This document shows, piece by piece, positions 1-10,400 of a stretch of 64,000 nt of DNA. The stretch comes from Desulfobulbaceae bacterium (GTDB lineage Bacteria; Desulfobacterota; Desulfobulbia; Desulfobulbales; Desulfobulbaceae). How positions within the stretch are numbered: the stretch's first letter is position 1; every line of letters starts with the position of its first letter. The notes below the pieces were generated by a model. It did not search any database, was not told the origin of the DNA, and saw only the letters and a program-made list of their open reading frames with translations. The stretch is taken from positions 1 to 64,000 of the forward strand of contig WFZC01000198.1 of assembly GCA_015489765.1 (NCBI GenBank), written 5' to 3'. The position numbers and the translations under genes were made by a program.

Positions 1-159
1 GCGTCGTAAAAACTTCGATCTACTGCGTCGTGTGTCCTGTGGCGATTCTCGACATACTACATGTATAGTCAAGACCCGCCACAGAACACTACTCCTTGTA
101 TATCTGTGTTTTTACTTAGCCATCTCTGAAAAAAATTAGGACTTTTTACGAGTTCATCA
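1..159 (+). repeat. MITE-like element copy 1 (first ~5 nt lie outside the window)
   Basis: Near identical to the reverse complement of 4997-5160 and related to 38503-38694; right end ...GGACTTTTTACGAGTTCATCA matches the terminal inverted repeat of the other copies. Confidence 0.85.
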
Positions 160-168
160 AACTTGTGT

Positions 169-2016
169 ATGATAAATATCGTCCGAAAGTTACTGTTCAA
201 TCGCTGGGTTGCATTCCTGCACGATCTGCTCTGGGTGCCAATCTCCCTGGTCCTTGCCTACCTGCTCCGTTTTAATTTTGACGGAATTCCGGCCATTCAT
301 CGTCCGTCATTACATCATCTTCTCCTGTTTGCTCCCTTTGTTCAGGGGATAATTTACTGGTTTTTCGGCCTGTATCGAGGGTTCTGGCGGTTCGCATCCA
401 TTCCGGATCTCATCAGAATTTTACAAGCTGTCGGCCTGGGTGCCTTGGTTATCACGGTTTCCAGTGGACTCTTGACCAGGTTTCAGGGTGTTCCTCGCTC
501 GGTTTTTCTGTTATATCCCCTCATTCTGACCGGTGGGCTATGTGGGTCCCGTCTTCTCTATCGCTGGCTGAAAGATCATCGATTATCTCTGCAAAAGGGA
601 TCAGGAAAAAGAACCCTGATCGTTGGCGCAGGAAGGGCGGGAGAGTTACTTGCCCGTGATCTGTTGCACCGGGTGGAATATGAACCCGTTGCCTTTCTTG
701 ATGATGACAAGAGTTTGCAGAACAGGGAAATACACGGTATTCGGGTTGTTGGGAACACAGAGGATTTGCCGCAAGTCGTTTCCAGTCAGGAGATAGAGCT
801 GGTTATCCTTGCCATCCCTTCAGCTGGTAAAAAGGTGATACGTCATCTGGTGCAACTCTGCCGCGAGGCGAATGTCGTCTGCCAAACCCTGCCGTCAGTG
901 CTTGAGATGAAGGGAATGGATGTCGATGCTGATCGGCTGCGACCTGTAACCGTGGATGATCTTCTTGGTAGAGAGCCGATCCGGATGGATAAAAAGGCCA
1001 TTTCCGGCTACTTGTCAGGAAGAACAGTCCTGGTAACAGGCGGCGGTGGTTCCATTGGATCTGAATTGTGCCGACAGGTCGCCGCACAGCAACCGGGCCG
1101 ATTGATCATTTTTGATCATGGCGAATTTAATATATATTCCATAGATCACGAGCTTCGGGCCGATTTTCCGGATTTGCGGCTTGAAACAGTTCTTGGTGAT
1201 ATAAAAGATCGTGATCGCTTGGACTGGGTATTTTCCTCTTTTCGGCCGGACGTTATTTTTCACGCAGCGGCGTATAAGCATGTTCCCATGGTCGAAGAAA
1301 ATCCTGCTGAAGGGGTCAGGAACAACGTATACGGAACCCAGTGCGTAGCCGATGCGGCCGATCGGTATCAGGCGGAAAAGTTTGTTCTTGTGTCGACCGA
1401 CAAAGCCGTCAATCCGGCAAATGTGATGGGAGCGACCAAAAGAGCGGCGGAATTGTACTGTCAGAACCTGGATCGTAGGTCGGATACCTGTTTTATTACC
1501 ACCCGGTTCGGTAATGTATTAGGTTCTACCGGTTCAGTGGTCCCGCTTTTTCAACGGCAGATTGAAGCGGGTGGGCCAGTCACGGTTACCCATGCTGAGA
1601 TCACACGATATTTTATGACAATTCCCGAATCCGTCAGTCTGATCCTCCAGGCCGGGGCCATGGGGAAGGGCGGAGAGATTTTTGTGTTGGATATGGGAGA
1701 GCCTGTCCTTATAAAAGATCTGGCGGAACAGATGATCAGGCTTTCTGGTCTGGAGCCGGGGAAGGATATCGAGATTGTTTATACCGGATTGCGTCCCGGT
1801 GAAAAACTCTACGAGGAGCTTTTGCACAAGAGTGAGGGCCTGCAACCGACAAGTCATGAAAAATTATTGCTGGCACGAAGTCGGGAAGTGGATTGGGCCT
1901 GGTTGCAAGAGAAAATGATCTGCCTTGAGCAGGCGGCGTCTTCCCGCAAAATAGACAAACTGCGAGCCTGCCTGCAGGATGTCGTTCCTGAATTTAAAAG
2001 CCAAACCAAGGAATGA
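169..2016 (+). CDS. CapD/WbpM-like nucleoside-diphosphate sugar epimerase/dehydratase (membrane anchored)
   Basis: N-terminal TM helices, CoA-binding-like LIVGAGRAGELLARDL, then SDR motif VLVTGGGGSIGSELCRQ; ORF track start at 163 is TTG, ATG at 169 is likelier. Confidence 0.92.
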   Translation: MINIVRKLLFNRWVAFLHDLLWVPISLVLAYLLRFNFDGIPAIHRPSLHHLLLFAPFVQGIIYWFFGLYRGFWRFASIPDLIRILQAVGLGALVITVSSGLLTRFQGVPRSVFLLYPLILTGGLCGSRLLYRWLKDHRLSLQKGSGKRTLIVGAGRAGELLARDLLHRVEYEPVAFLDDDKSLQNREIHGIRVVGNTEDLPQVVSSQEIELVILAIPSAGKKVIRHLVQLCREANVVCQTLPSVLEMKGMDVDADRLRPVTVDDLLGREPIRMDKKAISGYLSGRTVLVTGGGGSIGSELCRQVAAQQPGRLIIFDHGEFNIYSIDHELRADFPDLRLETVLGDIKDRDRLDWVFSSFRPDVIFHAAAYKHVPMVEENPAEGVRNNVYGTQCVADAADRYQAEKFVLVSTDKAVNPANVMGATKRAAELYCQNLDRRSDTCFITTRFGNVLGSTGSVVPLFQRQIEAGGPVTVTHAEITRYFMTIPESVSLILQAGAMGKGGEIFVLDMGEPVLIKDLAEQMIRLSGLEPGKDIEIVYTGLRPGEKLYEELLHKSEGLQPTSHEKLLLARSREVDWAWLQEKMICLEQAASSRKIDKLRACLQDVVPEFKSQTKE

Positions 2017-2123
2017 TGTATGGATGTTCTTTTTCCTTTAATCACCGATCAGGGCCTTGCAGAGGTTTTTGGATCTCTGTCCGGATGGGTGAGCTGCATT
2101 CATGAAATGGATTTTATCATGCA

Positions 2124-2717
2124 ATGAGAGATCTGGCCCTGTTTGATTTTGATGGTACCGTGACCAGTCGGGACAGTTTTCTCCTGTTTCTTCGTTATAT
2201 AACCGGGCCAACTTTTCTTCTTCGATGTTTCGTGCTTGCGCCCCGGATTTGTTTTTTTCTTCTGGGCAGGTATGGTAATCATTGTCTTAAAGAGAATTTC
2301 CTGAGGCAGTTCCTTGCTGGCAGGTCAATATCCAGGATTGCTCAAACCGCCACCTGTTTTGCCCGGGAAATTATGCCATCCATTCTCAGACAACAGGCCA
2401 TGGAAGCGATCAGGTTGCACCTGCAACTTGGTGACAGGGTGATCGTTGTTACGGCAACCCCTGAAATGATTCTGCAGCCCTGGTGCCGGGACCAGGGGGT
2501 GGAACTGATCGGGACCAGACTTGAAATTGAGAATGAAATGGTAACTGGTCGGATACTGGGTGACAACTGCCGGGGGAAGGAAAAGGTGCGGCGGCTTAAC
2601 GAGCGATTATCCCCTGCGCAGTATGGCACCATCTATGCCTATGGTGATACCGAGGGTGATCAGCCCATGCTCGAATTAGCCCATGTTGCCTGCTTCAAAC
2701 CTTTCAGAGACTCGTAA
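2124..2717 (+). CDS. HAD-IB family phosphatase (SerB-like)
   Basis: LALFDFDGTVTSRDS motif; VIVVTATPEMI; YAYGDTEGDQPML. Confidence 0.88.
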   Translation: MRDLALFDFDGTVTSRDSFLLFLRYITGPTFLLRCFVLAPRICFFLLGRYGNHCLKENFLRQFLAGRSISRIAQTATCFAREIMPSILRQQAMEAIRLHLQLGDRVIVVTATPEMILQPWCRDQGVELIGTRLEIENEMVTGRILGDNCRGKEKVRRLNERLSPAQYGTIYAYGDTEGDQPMLELAHVACFKPFRDS

Positions 2718-4119
2718 ACAGCCGTTGACGGACAGAAAACGACAATATACCACCGCTTGCTGGTGCCGACTCTTCGGTCGAAATCGGGTTTCTATGGTTT
2801 TCTGCCTGGTTGCCATGGTACTGGCATGGTTGGCCATCGTATTGATTTCCCTGGATCATCTGGTTCCCTTTTCGCCCTTGTTGTCCCATCTGTCCACCCG
2901 TTTTCTTGGCCTCCTCGGTTGGGGCACAGCCCTTGTCACGATTTTCTGTCTGGGTCGAGGGCATCTGCGTGCAATCGGCAGTGTTGCGCTTCTATTTTTT
3001 CTCCTTGGGCTGGTCATTGGCTCCTACCTGGAACCACCGGCTGACCCGTTGGAACATCTGCGCAGAATCCATGAGGAGAACTGTGGGAAAATGGCGGCTG
3101 AGGTAGCTCCCGTCAACCGGGGGCTCTGGCATTATTCCATGGCAGGGCTGGTTTTATGCGCAGATGCCGCGCGGGTCAAACCGGTACGGATGCTCTGGAA
3201 AATACGAATTGCCAACGGGTTGTTCTGGGCGCTGGCCGGCGCGGTTCTCTTTCTTGCGGCGATTAAAATCGGACTTCCGTACAGATGGGCCTTTTTGTCG
3301 GTCCTTATCTGTTTTTTATTTTTTGGCACTAACCGGTTCAGTTATTTTCGCTATTACAGCCTGGCGCCTACTTTCACATCCATGCTTATCTATTGGCTCT
3401 GGGGAGTTTACCTGGTCATGCAGGAAAACCGGCGCCGTTTTCTCCTGTTGGCCTTTTGCGGTATATTTTTCCTGCCGGTTTTATGGACAAATCATCGGCA
3501 GGAGGGTGTGTTTCTGGTTTTGCTTCTCGGAGCAGCGATTCTTGTGAATGTGGGAATCTCGCTGGCCGCACGAGGCAACGCATGTCACCGGACCGGCACG
3601 GCAACAAAGTTTCGTTGCTGGGGTCCCCTTGCTGCCTATCTCCTGTTCTTGTTTATCCTTTTGGCTCTGCTGCCCCAGTCAGCGGATTTCCGTGCCTGGC
3701 TGGCCGGTGGTTCCATTCGTCATTTGGGGGCCGGGTACTATAAATATACCTGGCATTTCCGGCACGGTCTTTATCTGGGAGGTACCGACCATGCCTTCCG
3801 GGTGCGGGATACTCTGGGCCTTACGGGCCAGGTTCTTGGACCGGTTTTGATCCTCTATTTCTGGCCTGGATTGGTCCGATTTCCAGTCGAGCGCAAGCTG
3901 CGTATTAGTCTACTGGCCATCCTGCCTTTTATTGGTTATTATACCCCTCTTTTGCATCTGATCTGGGCTTCGAATGTTTATGTGGCTGAATACTACCGGC
4001 TCTGCTATGCATCCATGTTCTGGCTTCTTTTTTCCCATTTTCTTTATGGTCTGGAAGAGCCTCTGGTCCGGTCGGTGCGCCGTTTTTGTCAACCACAATC
4101 CATTGTGGGAGGAAAATGA
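2683..4119 (+). CDS. Polytopic membrane protein, possible glycan polymerase/GT-C-like
   Basis: Long ORF with many hydrophobic segments; start codon uncertain (overlaps the preceding gene). Confidence 0.65.
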   Translation: MLPASNLSETRKQPLTDRKRQYTTACWCRLFGRNRVSMVFCLVAMVLAWLAIVLISLDHLVPFSPLLSHLSTRFLGLLGWGTALVTIFCLGRGHLRAIGSVALLFFLLGLVIGSYLEPPADPLEHLRRIHEENCGKMAAEVAPVNRGLWHYSMAGLVLCADAARVKPVRMLWKIRIANGLFWALAGAVLFLAAIKIGLPYRWAFLSVLICFLFFGTNRFSYFRYYSLAPTFTSMLIYWLWGVYLVMQENRRRFLLLAFCGIFFLPVLWTNHRQEGVFLVLLLGAAILVNVGISLAARGNACHRTGTATKFRCWGPLAAYLLFLFILLALLPQSADFRAWLAGGSIRHLGAGYYKYTWHFRHGLYLGGTDHAFRVRDTLGLTGQVLGPVLILYFWPGLVRFPVERKLRISLLAILPFIGYYTPLLHLIWASNVYVAEYYRLCYASMFWLLFSHFLYGLEEPLVRSVRRFCQPQSIVGGK

Positions 4120-4790
4120 ACTCCTGGTCTCTGTGCGATTGGCTGCAAAGAGGCTATTTCCTCTGCTGTCTGCTGACAGTAGTGGTTCTTGCCTCCATAC
4201 GATCTCAACCGGTGTATGGCAAACTTGATTTTTACCTCCTTGATGGTTGCCCCTGGTGGAAGTCGTGGCGGCCCCTGATCGAGCAGACACTGGCCGACAA
4301 CAGTACCCGTCCCATCCTTTCCGATATGATCACCGATACTGTTTTTCGGGCCGTCTTTGCCCAGCCATCACCTGGATTTAGAAACTATCGCTTATTTTCT
4401 CATATCAGGGTGGAACGATTTGAACAAATGAACCAAATACAGAGCAGGATGGAACCGGTCGGGGCCTTGTTTCTCCTCCTGGGCACTCGGAAGAGCGTGG
4501 TAGGAGGAAAGGGCTACGACTCACCCGGTTCAAGCCGGCAACACCTCCTCACAATCCTTACTGATGCGGCCAGGGAAGCGGCACTGTGGCGGAAAAACGT
4601 GCCCCCCCCTTACCGTTGCATAATCAACTTACATGACTACACGCCGTCCTGGGTGCCGGTTGAAACCCGCCACTGGTCGCCTGACTGGGCCCGCCCGTCT
4701 CTTATCTATACATTCCGGGGAAAACATGGTAAAGAAATGCGGCAGCTGTTGCGCCGGAAGCCGCCGGAAAACTGTAGGGTTTATTTTTAA
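4116..4790 (+). CDS. Hypothetical protein
   Basis: ORF with GGAGG upstream of ATG 4116; no recognised domain. Confidence 0.6.
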   Translation: MNSWSLCDWLQRGYFLCCLLTVVVLASIRSQPVYGKLDFYLLDGCPWWKSWRPLIEQTLADNSTRPILSDMITDTVFRAVFAQPSPGFRNYRLFSHIRVERFEQMNQIQSRMEPVGALFLLLGTRKSVVGGKGYDSPGSSRQHLLTILTDAAREAALWRKNVPPPYRCIINLHDYTPSWVPVETRHWSPDWARPSLIYTFRGKHGKEMRQLLRRKPPENCRVYF

Positions 4791-4996
4791 CTGCCGGATC
4801 GCTACTTGCAATCTACGTCGGTAGGGGAGGCTTCAGCCGCCTTGCGCAAGGCGTTTCCCTGTGCATGATCGTCAGCTCAGGCGAATAAATCAGCCGCTAC
4901 AGCGCATGCTAAAGTGATGTTGCATGCGAAAATATTGAGGCACTTGCTGAAATTATATTTTTTAACAATTTTGATTTGTTACCAGTTTATCAAGGG

Positions 4997-5160
4997 TGAT
5001 GAACTCGTAAAAAGTCCAGACAATGCTTAAAGATGGCTAAGTAAAAACACAGATATACAAGGAGTAGTGTTCTGTGGCGGGTCGTGACTATACATGTAGT
5101 ATGTCGAGAATCGCCACAGGACACACGACGTAGTAGATCGAAGTTTTTACGACGCCATCA
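4997..5160 (-). repeat. MITE-like element copy 2
   Basis: TGATGAACTCGTAAAAAGTCC...GAAGTTTTTACGACGCCATCA terminal inverted repeats; flanked by AGGG/AGGG. Confidence 0.88.
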
Positions 5161-5188
5161 AGGGTTGCAGTAAACTGTTCGGGGTAAG

Positions 5189-5992
5189 ATGATCAGGAAT
5201 TTTTTTTCTACAATGCGTTTGTTGTTAAAAAATCGGCAACTGATTGTCTCCATGGCCGGCCGGGAGGTGCGAACGCAGTATGCTGGCTCCATACTTGGAG
5301 CGGTGTGGGCCTTTGTCCATCCCCTGGTCCTGATCTTTGTCTTTTGGTTTGTCTTCAGTGTCGGTTTCAAGGCCAAGCCCATGCATGATGTCCCCTTTGT
5401 CGTCTGGTTAACCTCCGGCATGATGCCCTGGTTTCTCTTTTCAGACATTATGATGGGATCGGTGGGCATTGTCGTGGCCCACACCAATTTGATAAAAAAA
5501 AGCCTGTTTCCTTCCGAGGTGCTTCCCCAGGTACGTATAGCCGCCTCTCTTGTCACCCATGCGATTTTTTTGCTGTTACTAGCACTCCTGCTGTTGGCAC
5601 AGGGTATCCCGTTTACCTGGTATTGCCTCCAGTTTTTCTACTATGGGTTCTGTCTTTGCCTCTTGTCCCTGGGGCTTGCATGGCTGGTCTCTTCCGTCAA
5701 CGTGTTCGTCCGGGATGTAACCCATATCGTCGCCGTTGCCATGCAGGTCGGCTTCTGGATGACGCCCATTTTCTGGGACCTGAATATTATGCCGCCCAAG
5801 ATTCAGTTCCTGCTGAAATTAAACCCCATGTACTATATCGTTCAGGGCTACCGGGACAGTTTTATTTATGGTATCGGCTTCTGGCGCCATCCCTATCAGA
5901 CTCTCTATTTCCTGAGTATCTGTTCGGCAAGCCTGTTGGTGGGCCTGTTTGTGTTCGAACGCCTCAAACCGCAATTTGCCGATGTCCTTTGA
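5189..5992 (+). CDS. wzm: ABC-2 type polysaccharide export permease
   Basis: YAGSILGAVWAFVHPLVLIFVFWFVFSVGF and LNPMYYIVQGYRDS typical of Wzm/TagG permeases; adjacent to a Wzt-like ATPase. Confidence 0.92.
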   Translation: MIRNFFSTMRLLLKNRQLIVSMAGREVRTQYAGSILGAVWAFVHPLVLIFVFWFVFSVGFKAKPMHDVPFVVWLTSGMMPWFLFSDIMMGSVGIVVAHTNLIKKSLFPSEVLPQVRIAASLVTHAIFLLLLALLLLAQGIPFTWYCLQFFYYGFCLCLLSLGLAWLVSSVNVFVRDVTHIVAVAMQVGFWMTPIFWDLNIMPPKIQFLLKLNPMYYIVQGYRDSFIYGIGFWRHPYQTLYFLSICSASLLVGLFVFERLKPQFADVL

Positions 5993-7310
5993 CAAAACGG
6001 AAAAAGATTGGCCCGGGAGGAAAGATACCGATCCCGTAATCCGACTGGCACGGGTGGGCAAGGTGTACAGGGTATATACCCGTCAGATCGACAGGATTGT
6101 GGCGGCCCTGTTTCCTTCTGTCCGGGTGCGCTGCCAGCAATTTCATGCCTTAACGGACATTTCCCTCGAGGTCTTCCGTGGTGAGACCGTAGGGATAATT
6201 GGCAGAAACGGCAGTGGTAAATCAACCCTTTTGCAGATAATTTGCCGGATTCTGAGACCCAGCCAGGGTGATGTCCAGGTCCAGGGCCGCATTTCAGCCA
6301 TGCTGGAACTTGGGGCCGGGTTTAATCCCGAGTTCACCGGCCGGGAAAATGTCTACCTCAATGGGGCGATTCTGGGATTGAGCAGGGACGAGATAGATGC
6401 CTGTTTTGCAGAGATCGAGGATTTTGCCGGTATTGGCGAGTTTATCGACCGTCCCGTCAAGACCTATTCCAGTGGTATGTATGTGCGACTCGCCTTTGCC
6501 GTGGCAATAAATGTCCGTCCCGATATCCTTATTGTTGATGAGGCATTATCCGTGGGCGACACACTCTTTCAGGCCAAGTGTTTCGCCAAGTTTCGGCAGT
6601 TCCAGGAACAGGGGGTGACCATTCTTTTTGTGACCCATTCCATGGATCTTATAACCAAATACTGTTCTAGGGCGTTTCTGCTGGAGAAGGGCAAACTGGT
6701 CCGGTCTGGTAAGGCCAAGGAGGTCGTTGATCTTTATAATCGGATGCTGGTGGAAGAATCTTCCGGCGAAGATGAGGAGCAGCCGCGAAATGGCCAGGGG
6801 ATGGCAGGGAAATTGCTTGCCCATCAGAAGGCAAGTGAACATTCCTTCACCTTTAATCCCGATGAGAACCGGTACGGCAACGGCAGAGCGGAAATCGTCC
6901 GCGTGGGCATTTTCGACAAGGAGGGCAAGGCCCGCCAGACCCTGCGCCATGGCCAGGTGTATGATATTGTCATTGAGGCGCGGGCCAATAGTGATCTCGA
7001 AAATCCCATCCTGGCCTTTACCATCAAGGATGTGCAGGGCTTTGATTTATGCGGCACCAATACCTTTTTTCATAATATCGAGACGGGACGGGTGCAACCG
7101 GGCGAGGTCGTTCGGGCAATATTCAGGCAGCGTATTCTGCTGAATGCCGGTTCCTACCTGCTCTCTTTTGGCTGTGCCGCCTTTGAACAGGGTGAGTATG
7201 TAGTGTATGACCGCCGTTATGATCTGATGAGTTTTGAGGTGATCTCCGAACGGCAGAGTGTTGGTTTTTTTGACCTTGATTCAACGGTTTTTGTCGAACG
7301 AGGGGAGTAA
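5982..7310 (+). CDS. wzt: Polysaccharide ABC transporter ATP-binding protein with Wzt C-terminal carbohydrate-binding domain
   Basis: Walker A GRNGSGKSTLL, signature TYSSGMYVRLAFAVA; C-terminal ~150 aa beta-rich extension; ATG 5982 preferred. Confidence 0.93.
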   Translation: MSFDKTEKDWPGRKDTDPVIRLARVGKVYRVYTRQIDRIVAALFPSVRVRCQQFHALTDISLEVFRGETVGIIGRNGSGKSTLLQIICRILRPSQGDVQVQGRISAMLELGAGFNPEFTGRENVYLNGAILGLSRDEIDACFAEIEDFAGIGEFIDRPVKTYSSGMYVRLAFAVAINVRPDILIVDEALSVGDTLFQAKCFAKFRQFQEQGVTILFVTHSMDLITKYCSRAFLLEKGKLVRSGKAKEVVDLYNRMLVEESSGEDEEQPRNGQGMAGKLLAHQKASEHSFTFNPDENRYGNGRAEIVRVGIFDKEGKARQTLRHGQVYDIVIEARANSDLENPILAFTIKDVQGFDLCGTNTFFHNIETGRVQPGEVVRAIFRQRILLNAGSYLLSFGCAAFEQGEYVVYDRRYDLMSFEVISERQSVGFFDLDSTVFVERGE

Positions 7311-7444
7311 GCAGATTCATTGCAGGCCTACTATTGTTCAGACGTTTTTGGGCAATAAAATTCGCCACTGCGGAGTATCTACCGCCATGAAGATTCAAAA
7401 ATACGCCGTTGTCAGCAATTATCAAGAGAGAGCAGTGTCTCCGC

Positions 7445-10400
7445 ATGTCTTCAGACCTTATCAATGTAAATGATCTTGTTGCCCGCCGGGATGGCGTGTA
7501 CACGCTTTCAGCGGCAACAGACAGGTTTTCCTATTCGGACGGCAGTCACGAGGAAGAGTATATAGCTCAGGCACTGCGGCAGGCGGAGGATCTTTCCTCC
7601 CTGTCCAGGGAGTTGCAAAACTATGAACGGGACTGGGCATCGGAGTGCCATCTTTCCCCGACCCGGGCCAACCTGTACCGGGCCTTTGATTTCAGTGGCG
7701 TGGAGCGGGTGCTTGAAATAGGAAGCGGCTGCGGTGCCATCAGTCGTTTTCTTGGTGAGCAATCCCTGCGGCTTGACTGCATCGAAGGCAGTGTCCGCCG
7801 GGCCGGAATTACCCGTCTGCGCTGTCGTGATCTGGACAATGTGTGCGTGGTAGCGGCTCCATTGCAGAGCTTGCAACTGCCCCGGTCATGGTATGATCTT
7901 GTTATTTTGACCGGGGTGATAGAGTATGCCGGCCTCTATTCCGAAGGCCTTGATCCGGACCGTGCTGTGATTTTCATGTTGGAGCGCCTCCTTGAGACCC
8001 TTGCCCCTGGAGGTAGGATTGTCATCGCCATTGAAAACCGGGCCGGTTTCAAATACCTGGCCGGGGCCGGTGAAGACCATTTCGGCCGTCCCTTTGTCGG
8101 CTTGAGCAACTACCCCCTCTGCAAAGAGATCAGCCACCAACCCGGCCGGGAGGGAATTCGCACCTGGGACAGGAATCAGTGGCGGCGCCTGCTTGCCGGT
8201 TTGAGTGGTGATATCGGGTGCTCATGGCTGTATCCCTTTCCGGACTACAAACTGACCACGGTGTTGCTGAGTTCCCATTTTGTGCGGCAACATCCGGATA
8301 GTACAGCTTCCGTACTCAGCCGTATCCATTCCCGTGACTATATTTCACACTGGCAGCCGGTTATCGATGAATCCCTGTTCTGGCAGACAGCGGCAGCAAC
8401 AGGCACCCTGGAGGAATTTGCCAATTCCTTTGTCCTTGTTCTGTATAAATCGGCGGAAAAAAAAGAGGCATCATCACTTGTTCCCTTTGATTTTGTTCAT
8501 TTTTCCGGTTCCGGACGCAGACCGGAATACCGGGTCATGGTCAAGTACCGGACAGGAGAGGAACTGGTACAGAAAAAACGCCTTTTGGAAATGGCGCAGC
8601 CACCACCGCCAGGACTGGTTCAGCAGCATCTGAGCGATGAACCCTTTTTGGAAGGGCGACTTCTGTCAATGTTCTGGACAGATAGGTTGCGGACCTGCCC
8701 GGGTGATGCTGAGATTGTCGACGCCCTGTTTGGTGAATATTACCGTTTTGTCTGTCACTGCTGTGAACAAGGTCGGCCAGAGGAATTGATTGATCTCATA
8801 CCGTTTAATATTCTTGTTGATCAGGCCGGGAAATGGCATTTTTTTGATCAGGAATGGCGGCTGGCCAAGCCCGTTACTCCTCATTTTATATTTTTTCGCG
8901 GTATTTTTTATTTTTTTCTTGAGAATCGTGATCTTTTCAAATCGCTTTGCTCCCGGATCGGTTTAGTAACAGGGGATGATTTTCTTTTCTATGTTCTCGA
9001 ACGTTTTTTGTACAGCTCGGAGTTTGATCTAAAGGAGTTTGTTGCCCTCGAGGAGGAAATACAGGCAGCCATAAGCGGGAGGTCCGCCTCCGGTCCCTTT
9101 CGGGAGGCGCTTGCCGCCGGTTTTGAGGCCGTCGATAACGGTTACCCGCCGGAAAACAGTGTCGGTCTGGCCTGGCAGGGATGTGAGCGTCCTTTATTAC
9201 CGCAGAACATGGTTCCTGTGGATGGCGGTCAGCGATTGCAGTTTGACCTGCCAGTCACTTTCCTGAAATCACCATTTTTTCAGATTCGCCTCAATCTGCC
9301 CAAGCCATGGCATGACAGGGTCTTTGTTTTAGAGGATTTTTCGCTTTGGCTCGTTAGTGATGATGCAACAACATCTGCTCTTTTTCCGGTGGATCAGGAT
9401 AGAGTATTACCCCCATTGATGAATCTGACCGCTCTTGTCGCCGTGGAAGAGTCTGCTGCCGAGCCGGCCTTTATGGTTGTGGACGGCCCTGTACAGGTGT
9501 TTCATCTCGAATCAGTCTGGCATGACAGCAAGGAAATTACCCTGGAGGAGACGAGGGTGTGTTGTTCCTTTTCTCTCCGATTTACCGGGGAAAAGGGGAC
9601 GGAGCTGCGTCTGCGTACCCTGACAGAGGAGCATCAACGGCTTGAAAGCGCGTTGTATGAGAAAAAAATCCGGTTGGCTGCAATGGAACAGTCACGGCTC
9701 TGGAAAGGCGTGACGCTGGTCAGGGAGCTTAAACAATACCTGCTCGCCTTTGTACGGCCAAAAAAGAACACCAGAATTATGGATACTCAGTCTCCGGAAA
9801 GTGGAGACAGGCCGATGATTTCCGTTCTTCTGGTCACTCGTGACCTTGATCCCGGAGAACTCAATGATACCCTTGCGTCACTTCTGGCACAAAGCGGGCC
9901 GTCCTGGGAGTTGATCGTCCTTGATGACGGTTCAACCAACGGAGCTACCCTGGCAGCCTTGAAACGGGTAAAGGACCCTCGGGTAAGAGTTCATTTTCTC
10001 AAGAAAAAACGGGGCATCCCGGCTGCGCTCAATGAAGGTGTTCGGATTGCCAGAGGACAGTGGCTGACCTTCCTAGGCCAGTTCGATCGTTTTCATCCCG
10101 ATACCCTTGCCCGGGCCGCTGGGTATCTCACCGATGAAAACGTGGATGCAATTTTTTTTGATGAAGAGATCATTGATCGAAATTGTACGGTGATACATAC
10201 CCGGCACCGACAGGATTTTGGTCCTGACTATGACGGGCAGGAAGACCCCCTCGGTCCCTCACTCTTTATACGTCGGGAACTTGTCCGCGGGCTTGGCGGG
10301 TTCAATTCCGAGGTGGAAGGCGTGCATCTCTTTGATCTTGCCATGCGGGCCCTGGCGAGTGGGGCGGTGATTCGTCATGGCAGCGAGACCCTGTACCGGT

